NCBI RefSeq assembly: GCF_011762225.1
Contig: NZ_JAASQI010000012.1
Location: 23,267 to 87,266 of the forward strand
From: Pseudochelatococcus lubricantis
GTDB taxonomy: Bacteria; Pseudomonadota; Alphaproteobacteria; Rhizobiales; Beijerinckiaceae
Length of the DNA: 64,000 nucleotides
Direction: 5' to 3'
Shown here: positions 56,113-64,000 of the stretch, one piece after another
Layout: every line of letters begins with the position of its first letter
How positions within the stretch are numbered: the first letter of the stretch is position 1
Notes under the pieces: generated by a model
Database searches by the model: none
Told to the model about the DNA's origin: nothing
What the model saw: the letters and a program-made list of their open reading frames with translations, nothing else
Made by a program: the position numbers and the translations under genes

Positions 56113-56154
56113 CAGCAATGTGCTCAAAAGCCGTCGCTGCCGCCCCGCCACTCT

Positions 56155-56577
56155 TCAGCTCTCGCGTTGATCGTCCGAACCGATATCGTCGGGTATCTCA
56201 CGCAAGAAGCTCTGACCCTGTTGGAGGCGCCGTCCGATCGTCTCGATAAACCCTTCGTAGCGTTCGCGGCCCTTCGCCTGCGCAGCTGAGTTGGCGTCGC
56301 CGGTCAGCGGCGGCGTGACCGACAGCCAGAAGCGAACGTATAGGGCAAGCGTCTCGGCCGTGATGCCGAGATCGCGTTCGATGCGCTGGATCTGCCTGGT
56401 CATGCGGTCGAGACGGCGTGTGAGGGCGGCTTCGCGCTTGTCTGCTCCATCAGGCGAAAGAAACGATGCGACCGCGGCCTCGACGATCGCCGAGCGCGAG
56501 ATCTTCTTGCGGTCCGCGAGGTCGGCGATCTGGCGCAGCATCTCAGGCGGAAAGTACACATTCATGCGGTCGCGCAT
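56155..56577 (-). CDS. Ribbon-helix-helix (CopG-type) protein upstream in the trb run
   Basis: A 140-residue protein starting MRDRMNVYFPPEMLRQIADLADRKKISRSAIVEAAVASFL, a clear ribbon-helix-helix DNA-binding part, followed by a helical C-terminal extension (RLDRMTRQIQRIERDLGITAETLALYVRFWLS). Such genes lie between traG and trbB in this ICE class. It may bind near oriT or regulate the tra/trb run. Confidence 0.85.
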   Translation of the reverse strand: MRDRMNVYFPPEMLRQIADLADRKKISRSAIVEAAVASFLSPDGADKREAALTRRLDRMTRQIQRIERDLGITAETLALYVRFWLSVTPPLTGDANSAAQAKGRERYEGFIETIGRRLQQGQSFLREIPDDIGSDDQRES

Positions 56578-56580
56578 GGC

Positions 56581-58572
56581 TCAGAGCTCCATATTGTCGT
56601 TGGGGTCCATGGCGACCTGGCGGGCGATTCCAGTCATGTGGCGGCGAAGCGCTTGCCGTTGGCGCGCGGCGTCCTCGGGTTCGTCGTCGAGCAGAGCTTT
56701 GAACTCGTCGGCAGGGTTCGGATCGGTCGTTTCCTTGACGATGGCGACATGATCGGGAAGCTCGGGTTCTCGACGAAGGCCGCTATTGGCCGCGTCTTGC
56801 TCGGCCTTCTGGATCTCGGCGAGCAGCGCAGCGTCCGGCGCCTGCGGCTTCAGCTCTGTCCAGGCGTCCTTGCGCGTCGTGCGACTGGTTTTAGCCGGGT
56901 CCGGCGGGGGCAGTACGCGCTCGACGAAGCGCTTGTCCTCGAAGTAGCGCGCCTTGTTGGCCCGGATCGGCGGGGTCGCCGCCAACATGACGATTTCATC
57001 GTTGGGCGGAAGCTGCATGATCTCACCGGGGGTCAGCAGCGGACGCGCGGTTTCAGAGCGCGACACCATGAGATGACCGAGCCAGGGCGACAGACGGTGC
57101 CCGGCGTAGTTTTTCATCGCCTTCATTTCGGTGGCTGTGCCGAGCGCATCCGAGACGCGCTTTGCGGTGCGCTCGTCATTGGTCGCGAAGCTCACGCGGA
57201 CATGGCAGTTGTCGAGGATCGAGTTGTTGGCGCCGTAGGCCTTTTCGATCTGGTTGAGCGACTGGGCGATGAGGAAGGCTTTCATGCCGTAGCCGGCCAT
57301 GAAGGCGAGCGCGCTTTCGAAGAAGTCGAGGCGGCCGAGAGCCGGAAACTCGTCGAGCATCATCAGCACGCGGTGCCGCCGGGCCTTGGTGTGCAGATCC
57401 TCGGTCAGGCGGCGACCGATCTGGTTGAGCACAAGCCGGATCAACGGCTTGGTGCGCGAGATGTCGGATGGCGGGACCACCAGGTAGAGGGTGGCCGGCC
57501 GCGCGTCCTCGATCAGGTCGGCGATGCGCCAGTCGCAGCGGCGTGTCACTTCAGCGACGACGGGATCGCGGTACAGGCCCAGAAAGGACATGGCGGTGGA
57601 CAGGACGCCGGAGCGCTCGTTGTCGGATTTGTTGAGCAGTTCGCGGGCCGTTGAAGCGATGACGGGGTGCGGGCCGGCCTCGCCGAGATGTGGCGTGGTC
57701 ATCATCGCCGCCAGCGTGGTTTCGATCGGGCGCTTCGGGTCGGACAGGAAACCTGCGACGCCGGCGAGGGTCTTGTCCTTCTCGGCATAGAGGACGTGAA
57801 GGATGGCGCCGACCAGCAAAGAGTGACTGGTCTTTTCCCAGTGATTGCGTTTCTCCAGCGAACCCTCGGGGTCGACCAGGACGTCAGCGACGTTCTGGAC
57901 GTCGCGCACCTCCCACTCGCCGCGCCGCACTTCGAGCAGAGGATTGTAGGCGGCCGATTTCGGATTGGTGGGGTCGAACAGCAGCACCCGACCGTGCTTC
58001 GAGCGGAAGCCGGCGGTGAGCTGCCAGTTTTCGCCCTTGATGTCGTGGACGACGACGGAGCCCGGCCAGGTCAGCAGGGTTGGGACGACGAGGCCGACAC
58101 CCTTGCCGGATCGGGTCGGAGCAAAACACAGAACATGCTCCGGTCCGTCGTGGCGAAGATAGTCACGATCGAGCTTACCGAGGACGACGCCGTCAGGGTT
58201 GAGCAGGCCCGCCGCCTTCACCTCCTGCGGCTTCGCCCATCGAGCCGAGCCATAGGTTTCGATGTTCTTCTGTTCGCGGGCGCGCCACACCGACATGCCT
58301 ATGGCGACCGCGATGGCGATGAAGCCGCCTGATGCGGCGATGACGCCGCCCTTGGCGAACACGCCCGGCGCATATGCGTCGAAGAAGTACCACCACCAGA
58401 AGATCGCAGGGGGATAATAGATCGGCGTCCCGGCAAGCTCGAACCATGGTGTGCCGAGCTGGGCCTGATAGCCAAGTTGCCAGGCGACATATTGCGTCGC
58501 GCCCCAGGTGGTGAGGAGGATGATCAGAAAGACGGTGAGGATCTGGCCCCAGAGGATTTTGGTGGCGGACAT
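56581..58572 (-). CDS. traG: Conjugal coupling protein TraG (VirD4-like)
   Basis: Type IV coupling protein of 663 residues that hands the relaxase-DNA complex to the channel. Two N-terminal membrane helices (ILTVFLIILLTTWGATQYVAW and the segment near residue 80), Walker A FAPTRSGKGVGLVVPTLL at about 150, then VLFDPTNPKSAAYNPL and Walker B-like RVLMMLDEFPALGRLDFFESALAFMAGYG, and FATNDERTAKRVSDALG. All core motifs intact. Confidence 0.95.
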   Translation of the reverse strand: MSATKILWGQILTVFLIILLTTWGATQYVAWQLGYQAQLGTPWFELAGTPIYYPPAIFWWWYFFDAYAPGVFAKGGVIAASGGFIAIAVAIGMSVWRAREQKNIETYGSARWAKPQEVKAAGLLNPDGVVLGKLDRDYLRHDGPEHVLCFAPTRSGKGVGLVVPTLLTWPGSVVVHDIKGENWQLTAGFRSKHGRVLLFDPTNPKSAAYNPLLEVRRGEWEVRDVQNVADVLVDPEGSLEKRNHWEKTSHSLLVGAILHVLYAEKDKTLAGVAGFLSDPKRPIETTLAAMMTTPHLGEAGPHPVIASTARELLNKSDNERSGVLSTAMSFLGLYRDPVVAEVTRRCDWRIADLIEDARPATLYLVVPPSDISRTKPLIRLVLNQIGRRLTEDLHTKARRHRVLMMLDEFPALGRLDFFESALAFMAGYGMKAFLIAQSLNQIEKAYGANNSILDNCHVRVSFATNDERTAKRVSDALGTATEMKAMKNYAGHRLSPWLGHLMVSRSETARPLLTPGEIMQLPPNDEIVMLAATPPIRANKARYFEDKRFVERVLPPPDPAKTSRTTRKDAWTELKPQAPDAALLAEIQKAEQDAANSGLRREPELPDHVAIVKETTDPNPADEFKALLDDEPEDAARQRQALRRHMTGIARQVAMDPNDNMEL

Positions 58573-58602
58573 TCGCCGGGTCCTTTCTTGCTGCTTGTGG
58601 TG

Positions 58603-60366
58603 CTAGAGGCCCAGGCCGCGCTGGCGGCCAAGACTCCACTCGATGCCGCCATGCCCCTTGGCGACGCCGGCGATATGCTGGCCGAGCTTCTTTTCGAGCG
58701 GCGGTGTCCAGGGCACGAGCTGGAAGCCGAGCCCATTGTCGATCATGGCGAAGCGGCCCGAGGTGAGTGCGATACGCTGGCGATAGACACCGGCGACATG
58801 CTCGCCGGCCTGCGCTTTCTGGTACGGCAGTCCGTGTTCGCTCTGGAGCTTCGTGCCAACGGCATCGAGCTCGCGCTGCCGCAGCGTATTGAGGAGATCG
58901 CGTTGCAGCAGGATGCGTTGGCCCTGCCGGCGGGCAAGGCCTTCATCGGCCAGATGCTCGGCGCGCGCCTGCATGGCGTCGCGCACCTCAGCGCCGAAGC
59001 CTCCCATCGACATGGGCATCGCCTCGCGCTCAACCAGGCGATGATCCAGCCAGGTCGCGCCCGGCGCCGTGATCTGGCGGTTGAGATCGAAGTCCGATCG
59101 GTTGGCGAGCGCCAGCGTCGGCCGGGGATCGTCTGGGCCCCCGAAGCGACGTACCTCGACGATGCCGCCAATCGGGGGCGCATGCTCGAAGGCCTCGATC
59201 CCGCGGAAGCGGACATGGTGCGCGCGGCCGTCCGTGCCGTCGATCACGGCATAGGCTTCGCCGGTCAGCTCGTCATGCAGGCCGCGATCGACCAGGCGGC
59301 CAATAACGGGTGAACCCGCCCCGCTGCCGTCGATCGTGTAATCGCTGACGCCGCGATCCTGACCACGCTCGGTGAAGGCGCGGTGCATGGTCTTGATGAT
59401 GTCGCCGCGAATGCCGAGATCGCGCAGTGTGCGTTCGGCCTGCAGCCCGACGGTCCATTCCCCTGGAGCGCCTTGCGCCGCGAGCTCCATCCTTTCGAGA
59501 TGCTGGAGTCTGCCGATCATCAGGCGGCGCAGCGAGGGATCGGCCTTGCCGTTCGCCTCGGGGCGCAGGTCGATAAAGCCGGTCTCGTCGGCGGCGATGC
59601 GGATTTCGACATCGAGCCGTGTCCAGCGCTCGGCGGTGACTTCCTTTTCCAGCGCGTTGCGGATTTCATGTTCGGGCTTGGGGCCGAGTTCGATGGAGAC
59701 AAGATCCTCGGCGCGGGAGCGCAGGCCGCGGCTGATGTAATCGCGCGAGATGACCAGATCGGCGCCGGTCTCGTCGACGCCGCGCACAAGCAAATGCACA
59801 TGCGGATTGTCGGTGTTCCAGTGATCGACGGCGACCCAGTCGAGCTTGGTGCCCAGATCCGATTCCATCTGGTTGGCGAGGTCGCGGGTGAACTCTCGCA
59901 GATCGGTCATGTCCCCCGCGTCTTCGGGCGAGACGATGAATCGAAAATGATGCCGGTCATCCCTGCATCGGTCGGAGAAGGCGAGATCGTCGGCGCGCTC
60001 GTTCGTCGCGTCGAACAAGACCCCCTTCTCCCCATCACGGCTGACGCCTTCGCGCTTCAGGTAGGACACATGAGCCGAGAGTGGCGCGGAGCGGAATGAC
60101 TTGCCCTGATGGCGGACCACGCGCGCCTTGATGACGACACGGCGCGAAGCAGTGAATATGCGCGAACGGCTGAAGCTGGTTCGTCCACGCCCGAAGGTTG
60201 AATGACCACGGCCGGCGCTTCTCTTGGCGGTCTGCCCTTCGCCAGAGCTGTGTCCGGCCTTCTTCGAAGCCCTCAGCACTTGATTGATGAAGCTCTTGGA
60301 CTTGGGTGCGCGCGTGGATTTGATGCGTCCTGGGCGGACGCGGAAATCGCTGTCGCCCTCGCTCAT
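58603..60366 (-). CDS. Relaxase/mobilisation nuclease (VirD2-like, DUF3363 type, RlxS-like)
   Basis: A 587-residue relaxase starting MSEGDSDFRVRPGRIKSTRAPKSKSFINQ. The N-terminal relaxase domain carries HVSYLKREGVSRDG (tyrosine candidate for nicking), SPEDAGDMTDLREFTRDL and the metal motif DWVAVDHWNTDNPHVHLLVRGVDETG with histidines in HxH. The C-terminal half is the DUF3363 domain (SDYTIDGSGAGSPVIGRLVDRGLHDELTG onward). It nicks oriT and pilots the strand. An open-frame extension to 60486 is excluded. Confidence 0.9.
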   Translation of the reverse strand: MSEGDSDFRVRPGRIKSTRAPKSKSFINQVLRASKKAGHSSGEGQTAKRSAGRGHSTFGRGRTSFSRSRIFTASRRVVIKARVVRHQGKSFRSAPLSAHVSYLKREGVSRDGEKGVLFDATNERADDLAFSDRCRDDRHHFRFIVSPEDAGDMTDLREFTRDLANQMESDLGTKLDWVAVDHWNTDNPHVHLLVRGVDETGADLVISRDYISRGLRSRAEDLVSIELGPKPEHEIRNALEKEVTAERWTRLDVEIRIAADETGFIDLRPEANGKADPSLRRLMIGRLQHLERMELAAQGAPGEWTVGLQAERTLRDLGIRGDIIKTMHRAFTERGQDRGVSDYTIDGSGAGSPVIGRLVDRGLHDELTGEAYAVIDGTDGRAHHVRFRGIEAFEHAPPIGGIVEVRRFGGPDDPRPTLALANRSDFDLNRQITAPGATWLDHRLVEREAMPMSMGGFGAEVRDAMQARAEHLADEGLARRQGQRILLQRDLLNTLRQRELDAVGTKLQSEHGLPYQKAQAGEHVAGVYRQRIALTSGRFAMIDNGLGFQLVPWTPPLEKKLGQHIAGVAKGHGGIEWSLGRQRGLGL

Positions 60367-60616
60367 GGGAGGGCCTCCCGAGACGGCGCGAAGGCGCACA
60401 GTGCCGAAAACACTGTTGAAATCGCTGGGTAAAACAGCAGTCGCGGCACGCGACCCGACCGACCGGCACGCCAAAAGCCAAGCCATGTCAATGGCTTGTG
60501 CGAATATGGCGAGGCCCTTTTATCTCGCCGTCCTGCTGTCGTTGCTCTCTGCTCCTCCCACCCTTCCGCACAACGCTCTCTGGAACACGCCAAGGTGCGC
60601 CATGATGCGAACCGGC
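60367..60616. other. Candidate origin of transfer (oriT) region
   Basis: A 250-base gene-free segment directly upstream of the relaxase. It contains CAAGCCAT (60479-60486), GTCA, ATGGCTTG (60491-60498); GTCGCG (60440-60445), GCA, CGCGAC (60449-60454); and the direct repeats CGGCACGC at 60444-60451 and 60464-60471. Clustered inverted and direct repeats next to the relaxase gene are typical of oriT. The nic site is not identified. Confidence 0.5.
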
Positions 60617-61402
60617 TCATTGCGGGTCTCCATCGTCGGCACGGGCAACGAAAATGCTGCCGCTTTGCACAGAATTGGTGGGACCTTCGCCCGATGACGG
60701 CGCAGTCCGGGCGTCGTTTTCTTGCGGTTCGGATATCGTTTTGCGCGCATCCAGACCGTGGGCTGACGGCGTGACGAAGAGCGGCGCTCGCCGCCAAGCG
60801 TGCGGATCGGCGGCGGCAACAGTGACGGTCCCCGGTGCGGGTGGCGACAGGTTAGCCCCGCCGATCAATGGCGCGAGCGTGGCGACATAGGCGCGGGTTT
60901 CTGCCGGAAGGGGGCGGCCCGCGAGGTATTCCTCATAGCGTCCGGGTCCAGCGTTATAGGCTGCAAGAAAGCCCGGCGATCCGTAGCGATCGTACATTTC
61001 GCGCAGATAGGCCGTACCAGCGATGATGTTGTCGCGCGGGTCGAACGGATCGCGTCCAAGGCCATAACGGACGCGCAATTCCGCCCAGGTGGCGGGCATG
61101 ACCTGCATCAGGCCCATTGCGCCCGCCGATGAGACGGCGCCCACGTCATCGGCGCTTTCGACGCGGCGCACCGACCTGATCCAGTGTTCGGGAATGCCGA
61201 AACGCTGCGAGGCTTCGGTCACGAAGGCGGCGTGAGGATCGTGGGTTGGCTGCGCGATCGACGGAGCGCTCTGCGCCAGTACGTCGAGCGGCGGCGCGGC
61301 GGAAACAGACAGGCCGGAAAGGAGGAAGAGGATGATGCACCGGGCAGCGCGAGGCCGCCCGGTTGACATCGGCGATGCGGGGTTCGTGCGAGCGATCCGC
61401 AT
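60617..61402 (-). CDS. Lytic transglycosylase (conjugation-associated)
   Basis: A 261-residue exported muramidase that opens peptidoglycan for the mating channel. A signal peptide (IILFLLSGLSVSAAPPLDVLA region) is followed by the SLT domain: FGIPEHWIRSVRRVESADDVGAVSSAGAMGLMQVMPATW with catalytic Glu in VESAD, then DNIIAGTAYLREMYDRYGSPGFLAAYNAGPGRYEEY. The C-terminal 80 residues are low in complexity. The start is among ATGs at 61402 and 61369. Confidence 0.9.
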   Translation of the reverse strand: MRIARTNPASPMSTGRPRAARCIILFLLSGLSVSAAPPLDVLAQSAPSIAQPTHDPHAAFVTEASQRFGIPEHWIRSVRRVESADDVGAVSSAGAMGLMQVMPATWAELRVRYGLGRDPFDPRDNIIAGTAYLREMYDRYGSPGFLAAYNAGPGRYEEYLAGRPLPAETRAYVATLAPLIGGANLSPPAPGTVTVAAADPHAWRRAPLFVTPSAHGLDARKTISEPQENDARTAPSSGEGPTNSVQSGSIFVARADDGDPQ

Positions 61403-61405
61403 GCG

Positions 61406-61744
61406 CTATTCCCGTTCGCCGCGCTTCTGAGGGCGGCTCCAGTGCAAAGACCAGGAGGTCGTATCAGCCCCGTTCTGGAACAGGCGGGCACGGATCGGCT
61501 GCGCAAAGCTGGGGTCGTCGATCAGCAGTGACAGATATTCGCCAGCCTTTTCGCTGGACTCCGTCCAGGCCGCGCCGATCTCCGGTGCGTTATCGTCCGC
61601 GCCGTGATGGACGCGGTAGCTCGGCGCGTTCTCGACGTCCGAAGGATCGACGGGAACGATGGTGATCTCGCGAAACAGGGTGAGCGTATGAATGCGGCCG
61701 GTGAAGCCAGATTCCTCGCGGGTGAATTCGCCGATTTGCGGCAT
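61406..61744 (-). CDS. DUF736 protein
   Basis: A 112-residue protein, MPQIGEFTREESGFTGRIHTLTLFREITIVPVD, APSYRVHHGADDNAPEIGAAW and AGEYLSLLIDDPSFAQPIRARLF, the standard DUF736 pattern. DUF736 genes accompany conjugative modules of rhizobia and related bacteria; their role is unknown. Three bases upstream of the transglycosylase. Confidence 0.9.
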   Translation of the reverse strand: MPQIGEFTREESGFTGRIHTLTLFREITIVPVDPSDVENAPSYRVHHGADDNAPEIGAAWTESSEKAGEYLSLLIDDPSFAQPIRARLFQNGADTTSWSLHWSRPQKRGERE

Positions 61745-61812
61745 GGCGGTTTCCTTTCAAGATGCGGTGGAGAAGGATTGGGCGAGCACCACGCCCGCCT
61801 CAGGCTGGGCGA

Positions 61813-62358
61813 TCACCGCGTTGGCGCCCGCCATTCGAAGCGGCCGTGGCCGTCCTCGTCGGTCCACAAGGGAACCGCGCGGCCGATGACGGCGCTGGCC
61901 GGGATCGGGCCGAAATAGCGGCCGTCCAGACTGTCGGGAACGTCCCAGTTCATGAGGAAGATCTCGCCGTCCGTGACGATGCGGCAGCCCTGCCAATCGG
62001 GGAGCGGTCGGTCGATGCGGTCGCGTTGGAGTGCCGTTCCCATCGCGACGCCGTCGACACTGATCAGGACGCCGGAGCGGCAGACGGTCTGCCCAGGAAG
62101 GCCAAGGACCCGTTTCAGGAGCGGCGTGTCGCGCGGCAGGTATCCGCCATCGGCGAGGAAGCTCGCAATCGGTTCCGGCGCAGCGACGGCGACCAGATCG
62201 GTGACTTCGAGCCGCTTTGCAGGTTCGACCGAATAGAAACCGATCGGGGTGCTGGCCGAGGCATTCCAGATGAGTTTGGTGGGGGCGTCGATCCACGTCG
62301 TCACGGCGATCGCGCTGGACGCTACGAACGTCGCCATGGCCCATTTGAGGTCGGTCAT
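61813..62358 (-). CDS. traF: Conjugation signal peptidase TraF (S26 family)
   Basis: A 181-residue S26-type peptidase that matures the conjugative pilin. One N-terminal membrane helix, the catalytic Ser in NASASTPIGFYSV (S-x-P-x-G form) and the Lys in PLLKRVLGLPGQTVC. C-terminal FLMNWDVPDSLDGRYFGPIPASAVIGRAVPLW matches TraF. Overlaps DUF2840 by ATGA. Confidence 0.9.
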   Translation of the reverse strand: MTDLKWAMATFVASSAIAVTTWIDAPTKLIWNASASTPIGFYSVEPAKRLEVTDLVAVAAPEPIASFLADGGYLPRDTPLLKRVLGLPGQTVCRSGVLISVDGVAMGTALQRDRIDRPLPDWQGCRIVTDGEIFLMNWDVPDSLDGRYFGPIPASAVIGRAVPLWTDEDGHGRFEWRAPTR

Positions 62359-62876
62359 GGCGCGATCCTCCGACGCTTAAGCCACGCCTGGTGCTGATCG
62401 CGCGAGTAGCGGCGTGCGTCCTGGCCGGCGCTCAGTCGGTTGTGTACATGCCGCCAATAGTCTGGCGCGGCTTCGGCCGGATCGAGCGAAAGGGCCTCGA
62501 TCGCGTCGATGAGCTGCAGCACGCGTTCGACCTTCGGCCAGCTTTCGATCTTGAGCAGGATGTCGCCGCCGGGGCGTACAAAGGGCAGCGTCTGATAGGC
62601 TTCGCCGGGCGTGATGGCGCGCACGATATCGATGCGCGAGATGATCGTGCCGAAGTCGTTGGACGCCCACCGGACGAAGGCGAAAGTCGTGCCGGGCCTG
62701 AAGGAGAGGACGCGGCGGCGGCGATCAAGGATCGTCTCCTGCACGTCTTGACCGAACCTGATCCAGTATTCGATCTGCTTTTCCACCCATGTCAGCTCGA
62801 CGTGGGTGAGACGGTCGGTTTGGAAAGACGACGGCATCGAGCCGCCGCGCATGCGGGGGGCCGCGATGCCGGTCAT
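62355..62876 (-). CDS. DUF2840 protein
   Basis: A 173-residue protein with LTHVELTWVEKQIEYWIRFGQ, DRRRRVLSFRPGTTFAFVRWASNDFGTI and AAPDYWRHVHNRLSAGQDARRYSRDQHQAWL, the DUF2840 pattern. It always accompanies traF and parA in this ICE class. Unknown function. Overlaps both neighbours by 4 bases. Confidence 0.88.
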   Translation of the reverse strand: MTGIAAPRMRGGSMPSSFQTDRLTHVELTWVEKQIEYWIRFGQDVQETILDRRRRVLSFRPGTTFAFVRWASNDFGTIISRIDIVRAITPGEAYQTLPFVRPGGDILLKIESWPKVERVLQLIDAIEALSLDPAEAAPDYWRHVHNRLSAGQDARRYSRDQHQAWLKRRRIAP

Positions 62877-63127
62877 GACGGGTCTCCTGGCGATTGGGGG
62901 AATTCGCGCGCGAGCAATTCGCGAAGCATGTCGGCGACGGTGACGCCGCGTTGAAAGGCGGCGATCTTGATGCGACCGCGCACCTCCGGCGTAACGTCGA
63001 TGGTCAGCCTTGCGGTGAAGCCCGTGCTGGAAGCTGGACCGGGCGACCCCGGTTCAGCGGACTTGATCCAGTCGTCTGGATTGGAAGGCCGGGCGACGAA
63101 GCCGCGCCGGGAGCTGGCTTTGGTCAT
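62873..63127 (-). CDS. Small ribbon-helix-helix protein adjacent to parA
   Basis: An 84-residue protein with a disordered N-terminal half and a C-terminal LTIDVTPEVRGRIKIAAFQRGVTVADMLRELLARE, a ribbon-helix-helix DNA-binding fold. Coupled by ATGA to parA. A partner that binds the partition site, in place of a large ParB, is likely. Confidence 0.75.
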   Translation of the reverse strand: MTKASSRRGFVARPSNPDDWIKSAEPGSPGPASSTGFTARLTIDVTPEVRGRIKIAAFQRGVTVADMLRELLAREFPQSPGDPS

Positions 63128-63762
63128 GGCGCCAACCTCCCGACTTCCGCAGTCAGGGCGGCGATCTCGCGCGCGGCCGCGCTATTGTCGTCGGCCTCAA
63201 AAACGAGGCGTCCGGACTGCGCCAGGTCGGCGAAGGCGACACGCTGGCCGATCGTTGCCGACATCAGGGGCGGATCGTGATCGGCCAGTGTCTCGGCGGT
63301 CTCGCGGGCGATGACGGTGCGTGCAGCGCAGCGGTTGAGTACGAAGCGGGCGAGGAGTTGCGGCCGATAGATTCGGGCCTCTGCGAGCAGCGCCAGCATT
63401 TCGGCCGAGGCCCAGCCATCGAGAGGTGACGGCTGCACAGGGATCAGGACAAGATCGGCGGCGAGCAGCGCCGAACGCATACGACCTGCAACGCGCGGTG
63501 GTCCGTCGATGACGATGTGATCGGCGTCACGCGCGAGCTCGGGCGCCTCGCGATGAAGTGTGTCGCGCGCCAAGCCGATGACGCCGAACAGGCGAGGCAG
63601 GCCCTCGCGGGTGCGTTGCTGCGACCAGTCGAGCGCCGATCCCTGCGGGTCGGCATCGATCAGGGTGATGCGCTTGCCTTCACGCGCCCATTGACCGGAA
63701 AGATGCAGCGCGAGCGTCGTTTTGCCGACGCCGCCTTTCTGATTGAGAAGTGCGACGATCAT
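63124..63762 (-). CDS. parA: ParA-family partition ATPase
   Basis: A 212-residue Walker-type ATPase: MIVALLNQKGGVGKTTLALHLSG (deviant Walker A with both lysines), ITLIDADPQGSALDWSQQR, and DHIVIDGPPRVAGRMRSALLAADLVLIPVQPSPLDGWA. Small ParA proteins of this type stabilise ICEs and plasmids. Overlaps the gene on its upstream side by 4 bases. Confidence 0.93.
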   Translation of the reverse strand: MIVALLNQKGGVGKTTLALHLSGQWAREGKRITLIDADPQGSALDWSQQRTREGLPRLFGVIGLARDTLHREAPELARDADHIVIDGPPRVAGRMRSALLAADLVLIPVQPSPLDGWASAEMLALLAEARIYRPQLLARFVLNRCAARTVIARETAETLADHDPPLMSATIGQRVAFADLAQSGRLVFEADDNSAAAREIAALTAEVGRLAP

Positions 63763-64000
63763 TTCGCGCCTCCAGGCTCGTCGCCGAAGGTGCGATGCGC
63801 GTGGCCGGAAGAGCGGTCCGTACAGGCGGAGCTACGAAGAGCCTGATCGGTTACATGCGCTTGAAGTGATGGCTTTTTGGCCTGGTTCGGCCGCCTTCCG
63901 GCGATGTTGTCGTTTTTCCAGGTTTCGTGAATCGGCGAGAGAGCGGACGTGAGTCCGAACAATGGTTTGCGCGCATAGATGTTGTTCCATGTTTGTGAAC
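63759..64000 (-). CDS. C-terminal end of a gene upstream of parA (5' end outside window)
   Basis: On the minus strand a frame is open from the window edge to a stop at 63759 that overlaps the parA start by ATGA. It reads NNIYARKPLFGLTSALSPIH, then HETWKNDNIAGRR. In this ICE class the gene before parA is usually a RepA-like replication initiator, which is consistent, but the fragment is too short to identify. A TTG at 63962 could alternatively start a short protein. Confidence 0.4.
   Translation of the reverse strand, partial: SQTWNNIYARKPLFGLTSALSPIHETWKNDNIAGRRPNQAKKPSLQAHVTDQALRSSACTDRSSGHAHRTFGDEPGGAK

Larger units (their letters stand above)
27221..64000. mobile_element. Integrative conjugative element, cargo end and transfer module (partial; right end outside window)
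   Basis: From the tRNA-Arg region to the right edge the content is accessory: a cargo block (porin, hydratase, second dapA, kdp system) and then a full Trb-type conjugation module with relaxase, coupling protein, traF peptidase, lytic transglycosylase, DUF2274, DUF736, DUF2840 and parA. The order parA to trbI, followed by DUF2274 and a LysR gene, is that of Tn4371-like and related alphaproteobacterial ICEs. The integrase is expected beyond 64000. The left boundary is inferred from the broken tRNA-Arg at 27221; the exact attachment site is not proven. Confidence 0.7.

Overview
The window looks like a high-GC alphaproteobacterial chromosome, most likely order Hyphomicrobiales (Rhizobiales). Support comes from DUF2125 and DUF6163-type proteins, a K+-independent-type H+-pyrophosphatase, a magnesium-type HemB, paired MetX/MetW, an ftsE read from TTG, and a Trb-type conjugation module typical of alphaproteobacterial integrative conjugative elements (ICEs). 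I cannot place it at genus level.

Positions 1-27100 are ordinary core chromosome. In order they hold a ribosome-hibernation protein with a cold-shock tail (cut by the window edge), a host-attachment-family protein, a siderophore-interacting flavoprotein, an HlyD-type membrane-fusion protein with a small membrane partner, tRNA-Lys, hppA, and the leftward run glyA-nrdR-ribD-ribE-ribH-nusB-thiL (riboflavin, thiamine, one-carbon and transcription functions). Next come an L,D-transpeptidase, a DUF6163-type protein, hemB, the cell-envelope run ftsE-ftsX-ydcF-plsC, a DUF2125 protein, the aromatic amino-acid genes (tyrosine-pathway dehydrogenase, hisC-type aminotransferase, chorismate mutase) and metX-metW.

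At 27221-27589 the core ends at a 5' fragment of a tRNA-Arg gene followed by a complete tRNA-Arg(CCG). From there to the right edge the content is accessory and reads as one ICE, entered from its cargo end; its integrase is not in the window. The cargo block (27600-42500) has small membrane proteins, a hydratase, a porin, a chain of overlapping small genes ending in a second dapA, and the complete potassium system kdpF-kdpA-kdpB-kdpC-kdpD-kdpE, followed by a PtsN-like EIIA protein. A LysR regulator and a DUF2274 protein mark the start of the transfer module. On the minus strand this runs trbB-C-D-E-J-K-L-F-G-I, a ribbon-helix-helix protein, traG, a DUF3363-type relaxase, a lytic transglycosylase, DUF736, traF, DUF2840, a small ribbon-helix-helix protein and parA, plus the end of a further gene at the right edge.

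Two plus-strand genes, an NhaA Na+/H+ antiporter and a GT1 glycosyltransferase, sit inside this transfer run between trbB and the ribbon-helix-helix gene. With Kdp, this suggests a mobile element whose payload is monovalent-cation (K+/Na+) and osmotic homeostasis. The less familiar parts are small unnamed proteins inside and around kdp (26 aa before kdpF, 58 aa between kdpA and kdpB), the PtsN-like partner of KdpDE, the coupled small-gene chain before dapA, and a repeat-rich candidate oriT in front of the relaxase.
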